This document shows positions 16,828 through 24,954 of a stretch of 51,082 nt of DNA, piece after piece. Position numbers and translations under genes: made by a program. How positions within the stretch are numbered: position 1 is the stretch's first letter; each line of letters opens with the position of its first letter. Source of the stretch: an uncultured Pelagibacteraceae bacterium (lineage in GTDB: Bacteria > Pseudomonadota > Alphaproteobacteria > Pelagibacterales > Pelagibacteraceae); the NCBI GenBank assembly GCA_902579985.1, contig CACHIV010000008.1:1-51082 (forward strand). The letters run 5' to 3'. The notes beneath the pieces were generated by a model. That model saw nothing but the letters and a program-made list of their open reading frames with translations. It had not been told where the DNA came from and made no database searches.

Positions 16828-17978
16828 TATCTTCTGAATCTTAAATTACTTCTATTTAAGTCACTTATCTTGGTACATCCCATTAATTTCATATCTCTAA
16901 CTAATTCTTCCTTATACTTTTCTAAAGCTCTCTCAACACCTGCTTGTCCTCCAGCTGCTAAAGCATAAAGATATAGTCTTCCGCCAGAGCAAGCTTTAGC
17001 GCCAAGTGATAATGCTTTTAGAATGTGAGTTCCTCTGTGAATTCCACCTTCGCATATCACATCAAGTTTATCACCAACAGCATCAACTATTTCTGCAAGT
17101 TGATCAAAAGGTGATCTTGATCCATCAAGTTGTCTCCCACCATGATTTGAAACCATTATGCCTGTACATCCTATATCAACAGCTCTTTTGGCATCTTCAA
17201 CACTCATCACTCCTTTTAGAGCAAAATGTCCACCCCATTGAGAACAAAGTTTTTCAGCATCTTTCCAATTCATAGATTGGTCAAGCATAGTAGAAAAATA
17301 ATTTCCAATCGAAGAATTAGTACTCGTGCCTTCTTTCACAAAATCTTGTAAATGAGGTAATTCAAACTTACCTTTCGTTAAATAATTTATTCCCCACATT
17401 GGTTTAGTAGCAAAACTAAATAAGCTAGCTAATGTGAGTTTAGGTGGTGATGTAAAACCAGTATGTAAATCTCTTTCACGATTTCCTCCAGTTATTGTAT
17501 CTACTGTTAATGCCATCACATCAAATTTTGCTGCTTTAGCTCTTTCTAAACAAGAATCATTTAAACCTCTATCTTTATGAAAATAAAACTGAAACATTTT
17601 TGGTGTGTCAATCATAGAAGATATTTCTTCTACACTGACTGTAGCCAAAGCTGAAACACCAAACATAGTATTAAATTTTTGTGCTGCTCTTCCAACTGCT
17701 CTTTCACCATCATAATGAAAAAGTCTTTGCAACGCTGTTGGTGATAAATAAAAAGGTAAGTCTAATTTTTTTCCAAATATTGTTGTAGACAAATCAACAT
17801 TTTCAACTCCCCTTAAAACATTAGGAACTAAATCAACATCATCGAATGCACTCGTATTTCTAGCATAAGTAATTTCATCATCAGCCGCCCCATCAATATA
17901 GTGAAATATTGGTGAAGGTAATTTCTTTTGAGCTAGTTTTCTAAAATCTTTAAAATTATAACAATCTTTTAGTCTCAC
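16827..17978 (-). CDS. lldD: FMN-dependent L-2-hydroxyacid dehydrogenase, copy 1
   Basis: This is the paralogue and upstream partner of the next gene, also 383 residues and also GTG-initiated. It keeps the same catalytic set: Tyr27 in FHYIDGAADDE, Lys255 in FALKGV, His279/Arg282 in VSNHGGRQLDGSRSP, and GGIHRGTHILKAL. The copies differ most at about 105-125 and 205-235, surface and substrate-gate regions, so they may have different substrates. It begins 10 nt after the PagL-like gene, at the downstream end of the ccm genes, which fits enzymes that reduce cytochrome c. Confidence 0.93.
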   Translation of the reverse strand: MRLKDCYNFKDFRKLAQKKLPSPIFHYIDGAADDEITYARNTSAFDDVDLVPNVLRGVENVDLSTTIFGKKLDLPFYLSPTALQRLFHYDGERAVGRAAQKFNTMFGVSALATVSVEEISSMIDTPKMFQFYFHKDRGLNDSCLERAKAAKFDVMALTVDTITGGNRERDLHTGFTSPPKLTLASLFSFATKPMWGINYLTKGKFELPHLQDFVKEGTSTNSSIGNYFSTMLDQSMNWKDAEKLCSQWGGHFALKGVMSVEDAKRAVDIGCTGIMVSNHGGRQLDGSRSPFDQLAEIVDAVGDKLDVICEGGIHRGTHILKALSLGAKACSGGRLYLYALAAGGQAGVERALEKYKEELVRDMKLMGCTKISDLNRSNLRFRR

Positions 17979-17988
17979 AAATTTAATA

Positions 17989-18507
17989 TTAAAAGTTTTT
18001 TAGAAAGTTGAACATATAACTATTTGCCCCAGGATTTTTTACACCCAGACTAGCATTTGATAAATGGTTATATGAAAGGCCAAAATACGAACCTTCTGAT
18101 ATAGAATAGTTAGCTTGAAGCTCTGTTTTAAATTCTACTGTATGACCTAAATCTTTTCCGTCACCTTCATGATAAAGACCTGGAGTAAAACTTGGAGTTA
18201 AATTTAGTTTATCTCCTAACGAATAGTTCCATTCTACACCTGTATAAATATATGCAGCTGAATTTTCTGTTATAAAAGCACCAGTCACAGGTGAAGCATT
18301 TCCTAAAAAAGTATTTCTTTCTAAGCTTTCGTTTTGATGTTGAAATCCAAATAATATAGCTTTTTGCTTATCATCACTGAAATCAAAATTTCCAGTATAA
18401 AAATTATATTGATGTTCACTAATAGTCTTGTTTTCTTCAGCTTGTAAAATATTTACAAAAGAAATAATTACAAAAAAAGAAATTATAAATAAGTTTTTTA
18501 TTTTCAT
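17989..18507 (-). CDS. PagL-like outer-membrane lipid A deacylase family protein
   Basis: This 172-residue beta-barrel protein has a signal peptide (residues 1-23, ending LQA). It resembles the acyloxyacyl hydrolase/PagL family, which removes a 3-O-linked acyl chain from lipid A in the outer membrane. The diagnostic C-terminal segment is YNHLSNASLGVKNPGANSY, giving His148 and Ser150, equivalent to the His-Ser of the PagL triad, and Asn151. The acidic third residue, expected a dozen residues later, appears to be Ala161/Asn162, so activity is uncertain. The C-terminal residue is Phe, typical of outer-membrane barrels. It lies 1 nt after ccmH and 10 nt before lldD, inside the leftward run. Confidence 0.75.
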   Translation of the reverse strand: MKIKNLFIISFFVIISFVNILQAEENKTISEHQYNFYTGNFDFSDDKQKAILFGFQHQNESLERNTFLGNASPVTGAFITENSAAYIYTGVEWNYSLGDKLNLTPSFTPGLYHEGDGKDLGHTVEFKTELQANYSISEGSYFGLSYNHLSNASLGVKNPGANSYMFNFLKNF

Positions 18508-18508
18508 T

Positions 18509-18877
18509 TTACTTTTTTACAGTTATTTTTTTATACATTATTGCACCACCTAACAAAAATAACAATAACGGTAATAACCATAAAATATAAGTATTTTTCT
18601 TTAATTTTGGATCATAAATAATCCAATCACCATACTTTTCTCTTAAAAATTGGTATATTAGCTCTTCTTTTAATCCTTCATTAATTTTTCTATCAACAAT
18701 TAATTTAATACTCGAAGCAAAATCCGATTCAGAATCATATACAGATTGTCCTTGACAAATTAGACACCTAATATTTTTTAAAATCTTACTTTTCAATTGA
18801 TCATTTTTTTCATTTGATTTTGAATGAAAAAAACCTGAGCATAACAATATAATCATAGATATTTTCAAAATTTTCAT
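18509..18877 (-). CDS. ccmH: Cytochrome c maturation protein CcmH (thiol-disulfide component)
   Basis: CcmH keeps apocytochrome c cysteines reduced for heme ligation. The 122-residue protein has an N-terminal signal sequence or anchor, the conserved LRCxxC active site (IRCLICQGQS, Cys38 and Cys41), a three-helix domain ending YGDWIIYDP, and a C-terminal transmembrane helix (about 98-115). It is the short form without the CcmI-like TPR domain. It overlaps ccmG by 4 nt (ATGA) and is the last ccm gene of the cluster. Confidence 0.95.
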   Translation of the reverse strand: MKILKISMIILLCSGFFHSKSNEKNDQLKSKILKNIRCLICQGQSVYDSESDFASSIKLIVDRKINEGLKEELIYQFLREKYGDWIIYDPKLKKNTYILWLLPLLLFLLGGAIMYKKITVKK

Positions 18878-19395
18878 TTTATAATCAATTTAATTTCTTC
18901 TAATATATCATTATTAATTGGCCCAATAAATTTTCTTATAATCTTTTTATTTTTATCAATTACAAAAGTTTCTGGAACACCATACGCTCCAAACTCAACA
19001 CTCAAAGTTCCATCATTATCTATTATAATTTGGGAATAAGGATTTCCAAATTCATTGATAAAATTTTCGGCTTTATTTAAGTTATCTTTATAATTAACTC
19101 CAATCAATTTAACTAATTGACTATTACTTAATCTCATCAATAAAGGATGTTCATTTCTACAGGGAACACACCAAGAAGCCCAAATATTTACAATATAAAA
19201 AATATCATCTTTAAAAATTTTTTCTGAATTTACATACTTACTAGAATCAAAATCTTTTGCTTCAAAATTAGGTATATCTTTTTTATCAGTAATTTTAGGT
19301 GAATAAATATTTGAATCATTTATTCCTTTGTAAAAAATAACAAAGCAAAAACTTAAAAAAATAATTATAACTAATAAGCTAAACTTACTTTTCAT
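18874..19395 (-). CDS. ccmG: Cytochrome c biogenesis thioredoxin CcmG/DsbE
   Basis: This is a membrane-anchored periplasmic thioredoxin that reduces CcmH and apocytochrome c. From the ATG at 19395 it has 173 residues: an N-terminal anchor (about 4-21), then the active site WASWCVPCRNEHPLL (Cys76, Cys79) and the cis-Pro region YGVPETFVID. The frame extends 22 codons upstream inside ccmF. The internal ATG was chosen because it overlaps the ccmF stop (ATGA), like the other gene junctions here, and begins a proper anchor (MKSKFSLLVI). Confidence 0.95.
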   Translation of the reverse strand: MKSKFSLLVIIIFLSFCFVIFYKGINDSNIYSPKITDKKDIPNFEAKDFDSSKYVNSEKIFKDDIFYIVNIWASWCVPCRNEHPLLMRLSNSQLVKLIGVNYKDNLNKAENFINEFGNPYSQIIIDNDGTLSVEFGAYGVPETFVIDKNKKIIRKFIGPINNDILEEIKLIIK

Positions 19396-21269
19396 ATCTT
19401 TTTTTTTAATAAACTTATTATGCCTCCAAAACTTAATAATAAAACTGAAATCCAAATCCAAATCATAAATGGCTTTACTTGATATCTAATATTAAAATAA
19501 TCATTTCCTTTTACAATATTCATAACTAAAAACTGATCTTTTAATAATGTTGTTTTTATAGCTGCTTCACTAGTAACAATTTCAGGCTGATTATAAATTC
19601 TTATTTCAGGTTTAAGCTCAACAATTTTCCCATTTTCATCTCTAATCAAAAAATGTGCTATTATTGAATTAAAATTGCTTTCTTTTTTTTCTATGGCCTT
19701 TTTTAAAAAAATTTCTTTTTTATTATAACTATATTTTTCACCAATCTTTATATTTGTAATAACTTCAGAAGATAAAATACTATTAAATAAAATACTTAAA
19801 ATTAAAAGACTAAAACCAAAGTGTGCAATAGTTTGGGAAATATCATTAATTTTTTTAATAAATAATTCTTTTAAAGTCATAAAGAATAAAAAAAAAGCAG
19901 CAGAAATTAAGACTGTGTAAAATAATAAGTCAGTATTTAAATTCTTAACTATAAAAAATGTCAACATTACAGAAACAAAAAAAGTAATTATAAGAGAATT
20001 TTTATTTTCAATTTTTGATTTAATCCATTTAAATTTAGGCCCAACAGACATAAATAGTAAAAATATTACTAAGAATGGAGCCATTAATTTGTGATAAAAA
20101 GGAGGCCCAACTGATATTTTTTCATTAGAGACTACATCTAAAAAAATTGGATAAATTGTACCAATTAAAACTACTGATAGAAAATACATCATAAACCAAT
20201 TATTTATTAAAATAGAAGTTTCTCTACTGAGCCAAAAAAAATTCTTAAAATTTTTATCGCTTTCTTTATGAAATAAAAAAAATATTGCTAAGGATAAAAT
20301 AATTAAAACAAATAAAAAAATTAATATAAAAACCCCTCTTGAAGGATCATTTGCAAATGTATGTACAGAGTTTAATATTCCAGATCTAACTAAAAAAGTT
20401 CCACACATGCTTAAAGTAAATGTTGCAATTGATAATATAATTATCCAAGATTTTAATGCAGACCTTCTTTCCAATACTATAATACAGTGCAATAATGCAG
20501 TTAATGTTAACCATGGCATTAAAGAAACATTTTCAACAGGATCCCAAAACCAAAAACCTCCCCATCCCAATTCATAATATGCCCAAATTGAACCAAGCAT
20601 AATTCCTAATGTTAAAAATATCCAAGAAACTAAAACCCATTTTTTTATATGCTGACTCCATTCTTTAGAAACATATTTCTGAGTAACTGCAGCTAAAGAT
20701 GCAGAAAATATTATAGACGCTCCAACATAACCTAAATATAGAATTGGTGGATGAATTGCTAAAGCAGGATCTTGTAAAATTGGATTTAAGCCTAGTCCCT
20801 CTTTTGGAATAGGAAATAGATAATTAAATGGATTAGAGGTCATCAATACAAATAAAAAAAATCCAATAATTATTACTTGCTGAAATATTAAAGTTAAAAT
20901 TCTATACTTTTTTGGTTGGTCTTTTGATTTGATCAAAAATATAAAAATAAATAAAATTAATACTAATAACCATAACAATAAACTTCCCTCATGATTTCCC
21001 CATGTTCCAGAAATTTTATAAAACAATGGCTTGGTTGTATGAGAATTATTAAAAACTGTCTCATTGCTAAAATCTGAATTTATAAAAGATAAAATCAAAC
21101 TTAAAAAACTTATAATTATTAAAACTAATTGGATAAAAGATAAGGAAAATATATTTTGGTTTATTTGTTGATTACTAATATTAAAATCTTTAATTGAAAC
21201 TACACAAAGTGTTAATGAGAGTATTAAACCTAAAATTAAAGAATAATAACCTATTTGATTAATAAGCAA
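19392..21269 (-). CDS. ccmF: Heme lyase CcmF
   Basis: CcmF is the large integral membrane synthetase that attaches heme from holo-CcmE to apocytochrome c. The 625-residue protein has many transmembrane helices and the signature tryptophan-rich heme-handling motif WGGFWFWDPVENVSLMPWL (about 236-254), with conserved His-containing loops such as GNHEGSLLLW (91-100) and AIHPPILYLGY (171-181). Length is near the family norm. It is 1 nt from ccmE upstream and overlaps ccmG by 4 nt downstream. Confidence 0.97.
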   Translation of the reverse strand: MLINQIGYYSLILGLILSLTLCVVSIKDFNISNQQINQNIFSLSFIQLVLIIISFLSLILSFINSDFSNETVFNNSHTTKPLFYKISGTWGNHEGSLLLWLLVLILFIFIFLIKSKDQPKKYRILTLIFQQVIIIGFFLFVLMTSNPFNYLFPIPKEGLGLNPILQDPALAIHPPILYLGYVGASIIFSASLAAVTQKYVSKEWSQHIKKWVLVSWIFLTLGIMLGSIWAYYELGWGGFWFWDPVENVSLMPWLTLTALLHCIIVLERRSALKSWIIILSIATFTLSMCGTFLVRSGILNSVHTFANDPSRGVFILIFLFVLIILSLAIFFLFHKESDKNFKNFFWLSRETSILINNWFMMYFLSVVLIGTIYPIFLDVVSNEKISVGPPFYHKLMAPFLVIFLLFMSVGPKFKWIKSKIENKNSLIITFFVSVMLTFFIVKNLNTDLLFYTVLISAAFFLFFMTLKELFIKKINDISQTIAHFGFSLLILSILFNSILSSEVITNIKIGEKYSYNKKEIFLKKAIEKKESNFNSIIAHFLIRDENGKIVELKPEIRIYNQPEIVTSEAAIKTTLLKDQFLVMNIVKGNDYFNIRYQVKPFMIWIWISVLLLSFGGIISLLKKKI

Positions 21270-21270
21270 T

Positions 21271-21690
21271 TTATTTATCTCCTATGGCTTCTTTAACCTC
21301 TGGAGGCTTATAATTTTCATCATGTTTTGCCAAAATTTTAGTAGCAGAAAAATAATTTTTATCTTTCAAAAAACCTTCAGCTACTACACCTTTGCCTTCA
21401 GCAAATAAATTTGGAACAGCTCCAGAATAAATAACATTAATCTCATTCTTAAAATCAGTAATAATGAAGTTAATTTCATTAGAATTTATAAAAACTGATC
21501 GCTCTTTAACCATTCCGCCTACCCTTATTTTTTTTTTATTTAATTCTTCTAAAGACTTTATTTCGGATGGTGATTGAAAGTATACAACATTTTCTTTTAA
21601 TGATTGTAAAATTAAAAAAACTGTTAAAATTACAGAGGCTAAAATTAAAACTAAAAATATAAATCGTAATTTAACTTTTTTACCATACAT
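21271..21690 (-). CDS. ccmE: Periplasmic heme chaperone CcmE
   Basis: CcmE carries heme covalently on a histidine before transfer to CcmF. The 139-residue protein has an N-terminal anchor (about 9-29), an OB-fold core ([12 protein letters not shown] and [17 protein letters not shown]) and the heme-binding motif [13 protein letters not shown] with His123 and Tyr127. All key residues are present. The start ATG is 10 nt after ccmD. Confidence 0.97.
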   Translation of the reverse strand: MYGKKVKLRFIFLVLILASVILTVFLILQSLKENVVYFQSPSEIKSLEELNKKKIRVGGMVKERSVFINSNEINFIITDFKNEINVIYSGAVPNLFAEGKGVVAEGFLKDKNYFSATKILAKHDENYKPPEVKEAIGDK

Positions 21691-21700
21691 GGCTTGTTAG

Positions 21701-21928
21701 TTAAATATTTGAAGTACTAGATAATATTTCTTTATTAATCTTTTGTGATCTTGCAGTTCTAGCTTTCCCTTCATTTAGAGAATGAAATTTTAAAGCAAAT
21801 CTTTTTTGCTCTTTTGAAAGTTGTAATTTTATTACAAAATATAAAACTGTAAAACTCATCAATGTAAATAAAAAAGCTGACCATACGTAAGTCCCATATC
21901 CATTCATCAATATTAATTCATTAATCAT
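21701..21928 (-). CDS. ccmD: Heme exporter subunit CcmD
   Basis: CcmD is a small one-helix membrane protein that helps release holo-CcmE from CcmABC. The 75-residue protein has the typical pattern: NGYGTYVWSAFLF at the N-side, one transmembrane helix (about 15-33) and a basic cytoplasmic tail. The start at 21928 overlaps the ccmC stop (ATGA); a second Met at codon 8 is a less likely start. It was identified by pattern and position, since CcmD sequences are poorly conserved. Confidence 0.88.
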   Translation of the reverse strand: MINELILMNGYGTYVWSAFLFTLMSFTVLYFVIKLQLSKEQKRFALKFHSLNEGKARTARSQKINKEILSSTSNI

Positions 21929-22635
21929 AATCTATTTAATCCTTTATTTTTAACTTTTATCAGTTCAGTATTATATTTCATCAAAAAAATGAGTAATGAA
22001 AAAAGAGCAAATGCCGCAGTCATAATGCTTAAAGGAATTAACATAGATGAATGTATCGCAGTATTGGTCGATAAAATATTAATCGAAGCAGGTTGATGTA
22101 ATGTATTCCACCAATCAACAGAAAATTTAATAATAGGAATATTTACTGCTCCTATAATTGCAATCATTGAAGTTACTTTAATTGCTTTTTCATTATTTTC
22201 ATAAACTCTCCATGCCAATAAATACATTCCATAAAATATAACTAAGATTAACATAGAAGTTATTCTTGCGTCCCAAGCCCACCAAGTGCCCCAAGTGGGT
22301 TTACCCCAAATTGATCCAGTTACTAATGCTATAATACTAAAAACAAATCCTGACGGTGCCAAACTTTTAGCAATTAAAGAAAAGTTTTTATTTTTAAATA
22401 AAAAGCTTCCAACCGATAATAAAGCTAAGCTTGAAAATACTCCCAATGAAATCCATGCTGCTGGAACATGAACATACATTATTCTAGCTGCATCACCTTG
22501 CTTATAATCTTCAGGAGATAAAATAAGTGCCTCTGTTAAACCTACAGTTAAGACAATGATAAATAAAAATAAGACATACTTAATTGCCTTGGATGTTAAA
22601 GGAAAAATCTTATTAGGCTCAAAATATTTAAACAT
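21925..22635 (-). CDS. ccmC: Heme exporter/handling protein CcmC
   Basis: CcmC presents heme to CcmE at the periplasmic face. The 236-residue, six-helix membrane protein shows the WWD signature GTWWAWDARITSM (about 116-128) and the flanking histidines His56 (VHVPAAW) and the one in WWNTLHQPAS. It is the first ccm gene in this window. ccmA and ccmB are not adjacent and must be elsewhere if the system is complete. It heads a leftward run to 12119. Confidence 0.96.
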   Translation of the reverse strand: MFKYFEPNKIFPLTSKAIKYVLFLFIIVLTVGLTEALILSPEDYKQGDAARIMYVHVPAAWISLGVFSSLALLSVGSFLFKNKNFSLIAKSLAPSGFVFSIIALVTGSIWGKPTWGTWWAWDARITSMLILVIFYGMYLLAWRVYENNEKAIKVTSMIAIIGAVNIPIIKFSVDWWNTLHQPASINILSTNTAIHSSMLIPLSIMTAAFALFSLLIFLMKYNTELIKVKNKGLNRL

Positions 22636-22661
22636 ATTTATATTATATATATTAAAAAAAT

Positions 22662-22792
22662 TATAATATAATTTTTATTATGAATAATTATTCCGATCAA
22701 GAATGTTGAGGGAGATAATGTTTTTTGGGTATGTTTTTAACACTCTTGACCAGAATTATTAATTTATAATTCAAATCTGTGTCAAAGATTTG
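22662..22792 (+). ncRNA. Candidate structured element upstream of ccmC / downstream of hspQ
   Basis: A long imperfect inverted repeat spans 22683-22760. Its stems are AATAATT/AATTATT (7 bp), TCAAGA/TCTTGA (6 bp) and, after one mismatch, TGTT/AACA (4 bp), around a roughly 31-nt apical loop with AGGGAGATAATG. A second perfect hairpin, CAAATCT/AGATTTG with a 7-nt loop, follows at 22772-22792. A TATAAT sits at 22662-22667, correctly placed to start a plus-strand RNA near 22675. On the minus strand the same DNA would be the hspQ 3' UTR or ccmC leader. Strand and function are open. Confidence 0.4.
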
Positions 22793-22816
22793 AGGCAATT
22801 GTGTTTAAAAAATGAA

Positions 22817-23137
22817 TTAATTTGATGGCTTGAAATAACTCGACCCTTTTTTGCCTGAAAAAATCTCTTCAATCAAAGGATGTTTAATTGGTTCTTCTGA
22901 ATCATCCATGCATAAATTTTGTTCTGAAACATAGGCTTCATAAGTAATTTCATCATTTTCTGCTAGTAAATGATAAAAAGGCTGGTCTTTTTTAGGACGG
23001 ACATTTTTTGGAATAGATTGATACCATTCTTCTGAGTTATTAAATTCAAAATCTACATCATAAATTACACCCCTAAACTCAAAGTGTTTATGCTTAACTA
23101 TATCTCCTATAGAAAATTTAGCTTTTTGGATTCCCAT
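22817..23137 (-). CDS. hspQ: Heat shock protein HspQ (hemimethylated DNA-binding YccV family)
   Basis: HspQ is a small beta-barrel stress protein, known in E. coli to influence DnaA turnover and Lon specificity. The 106-residue protein closely follows the family pattern: AKFSIGDIVKHKHFEFRGVI, then EEWYQSIPKNVRPKKDQPFY, then HLLAENDE and AYVSEQNL. Length is normal. It stands alone on the minus strand, with yciB divergent and the structured element between it and ccmC. Confidence 0.93.
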   Translation of the reverse strand: MGIQKAKFSIGDIVKHKHFEFRGVIYDVDFEFNNSEEWYQSIPKNVRPKKDQPFYHLLAENDEITYEAYVSEQNLCMDDSEEPIKHPLIEEIFSGKKGSSYFKPSN

Positions 23138-23207
23138 TGAGTTTAATATGGTGTTTTAAAAATAAAAATCAATAAAAAAAATATAAATGTATTGTGAATA
23201 TGTTAAT

Positions 23208-23768
23208 ATGTCACAAATGAATAAATCATTTCTTAAATTTATTACAGACTTTGGGCCTTTAGTAATATTTTTTTTCTTTTATTATAATAATGACAAAAAC
23301 TTATCAGTTGCAATTCCACCACTAATAGTTGCAACATTACTAGCATTATTGGTTGTATGGTTTATTGAAAAGAAAATACCAATGATGCCACTTTTAAGTG
23401 GAATTCTAATTACTTTTTTTGGAGGTCTTACAATTTATTTTAAAGATCCAATTTTTATTTATATTAAACCAACAATTATAAACATATTATTTGCTTTAGC
23501 CTTACTCTTGGGAAAATACTTTACAAAGGAGCCTGTTCTTAAAATAATAATGGGCAAAGCAATTTCATTAACTGATATAGGGTGGGAATTATTAAATAGA
23601 AGGTGGATTTTTCTTTTCTTTGGCCTTGCTATTTTAAATGAATTGATCTGGAGGACACAATCTGAAGAATTTTGGGTCAATTTTAAAGTTTGGGGTATGT
23701 TGCCAATTACTCTTATATTCACAGGTTTACAAATACCTTTAATAAACAAATATAAAGTTGATGAGTAA
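23208..23768 (+). CDS. yciB: Inner membrane-spanning protein YciB (septation protein A family)
   Basis: This is a five-helix inner membrane protein of the YciB/IspZ family, implicated in envelope synthesis and intracellular septation. The conserved N-terminal FITDFGPLVIFFFFYY, the TLLALLVVWFIEKKIP helix and the late NELIWRTQSEEFWVNFKVWG motif are diagnostic. The start is uncertain. ATGs at 23187, 23208 and 23217 are in frame and none has a clear ribosome-binding site. The family N-terminus begins close to MNKSFLKF, so 23208 or 23217 is preferred. The 3' end overlaps the DUF2794 gene by 8 nt. Confidence 0.9.
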   Translation: MSQMNKSFLKFITDFGPLVIFFFFYYNNDKNLSVAIPPLIVATLLALLVVWFIEKKIPMMPLLSGILITFFGGLTIYFKDPIFIYIKPTIINILFALALLLGKYFTKEPVLKIIMGKAISLTDIGWELLNRRWIFLFFGLAILNELIWRTQSEEFWVNFKVWGMLPITLIFTGLQIPLINKYKVDE

Positions 23769-24105
23769 AAATCTAAAATTAATAATTAATAATACTTACA
23801 ATCAAATAGAACAAAAACAATTTTTTGAAAAAAATGAACTTAAAGTAATATTAGATTTATATGCTAAAATGGTTTCTGAAGGTTCATGGAAAGATTATGG
23901 TTTAAATATATCTAGCAAACAGGTTAGTTTCAGTGTTTTTAAAAATTCTACTGAAAACGCCTTATATAAAATTTGTAAGAACTTTAATCCAAATGATAAA
24001 AATTTAAAATATTTAATTACGGATACAAATGGTAAAATATTAAGAAATTCTTCTTCTTTAAAAATTTTAATTAAAAATACAAATTGGAAAAAACTTAAGA
24101 GATAA
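23761..24105 (+). CDS. DUF2794 family protein
   Basis: This conserved alphaproteobacterial protein of unknown function has 114 residues. It matches the DUF2794 pattern: a Phe-Glu-Lys-Asn-Glu-Leu start of the core (FFEKNELKVILDLYAKMV), GSWKDYGLN, VSFSVFKNS and ALYKICK. It is cytosolic, with no signal or membrane helix. The ATG at 23761 lies inside the end of yciB (8-nt overlap), so translation is probably coupled. It is convergent with the Bax-inhibitor-like gene, with 4 nt between the stops. Confidence 0.82.
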   Translation: MSKNLKLIINNTYNQIEQKQFFEKNELKVILDLYAKMVSEGSWKDYGLNISSKQVSFSVFKNSTENALYKICKNFNPNDKNLKYLITDTNGKILRNSSSLKILIKNTNWKKLKR

Positions 24106-24109
24106 TTTA

Positions 24110-24871
24110 TTATCTTCTTTGACCAAATAATCTTAGCAACATTATAAATAGATTTATAAAGTCCAAGTAAAGAGTTAAAGCTCCCATAACAGCTTTCTTA
24201 CCCATTAATTCACCTGAGTCAGAAGCTGCATACATATTTTTAATTTTTTGGGTATCATAAGCTGTTAGTCCAACAAATATTAAGACACCAAGTATAGAAA
24301 TAACAAAATACATCATTGAAGATTTTAAGAATATGTTTACTAATGAAGCAATTATAATTCCAATTAAACCCATCATTAAAAAAGAACCAAATTTTGTTAG
24401 ATCTCTTTTAGTTGTATAACCATAAATACTCATTGCTCCAAAAGTTGCTGAAGTAATAAAAAATACTCTTGCAACACTTGCTCCAGTATAAACTAAAAGT
24501 ATCCAAGACAATGATAGCCCCATCAACCCAGCGAATATCCAGAAAACAGTTTGGGCTTTGGATGTGCTCATTTTATTAATCCCAAAACTCATATAAAAAA
24601 CTATGCCTAGGGGAGCTAACATAACTACCCATTTAAGTCCTGAAAAAAATAGAGCATTTCCTAAACTTGTAAATCCGGTTATTGTACCGCTAGCATCAGT
24701 TACTACTGACATTTTAAATGACATAAGAGCAATGATTCCCGTTAACAGAACTCCAGTTGCCATATAATTATATACTTTAAGCATGTAGGCTCTTAGACCT
24801 TCATCCATTACAACAGTTGATTGTTGTGCTTCCTTTGCTCTGGCTAAGATACCTTTTTTATTAAACTCCAT
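24110..24871 (-). CDS. Bax inhibitor-1/YccA family membrane protein
   Basis: This is a seven-helix integral membrane protein of 253 residues in the BI-1/TMBIM family; some bacterial members are pH-sensitive calcium leak channels. The N-terminal MARA-like segment contains VVMDEGLRAYMLKVYNYMATG, and the late motif LIFVGLTAYDTQKIKNMY, with the acidic residue used for gating, is clear, followed by ALTLYLDFINLFIMLLRLFG. It is transcribed alone, divergent from the aldo/keto reductase. Confidence 0.94.
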   Translation of the reverse strand: MEFNKKGILARAKEAQQSTVVMDEGLRAYMLKVYNYMATGVLLTGIIALMSFKMSVVTDASGTITGFTSLGNALFFSGLKWVVMLAPLGIVFYMSFGINKMSTSKAQTVFWIFAGLMGLSLSWILLVYTGASVARVFFITSATFGAMSIYGYTTKRDLTKFGSFLMMGLIGIIIASLVNIFLKSSMMYFVISILGVLIFVGLTAYDTQKIKNMYAASDSGELMGKKAVMGALTLYLDFINLFIMLLRLFGQRR

Positions 24872-24954
24872 AATAAGGGAAATATATAGTCTTTTACTAA
24901 TTATTCAAGATGCCTTAAAAGATTAATAAAAAAAATTAATTCTATAAAACCTTA

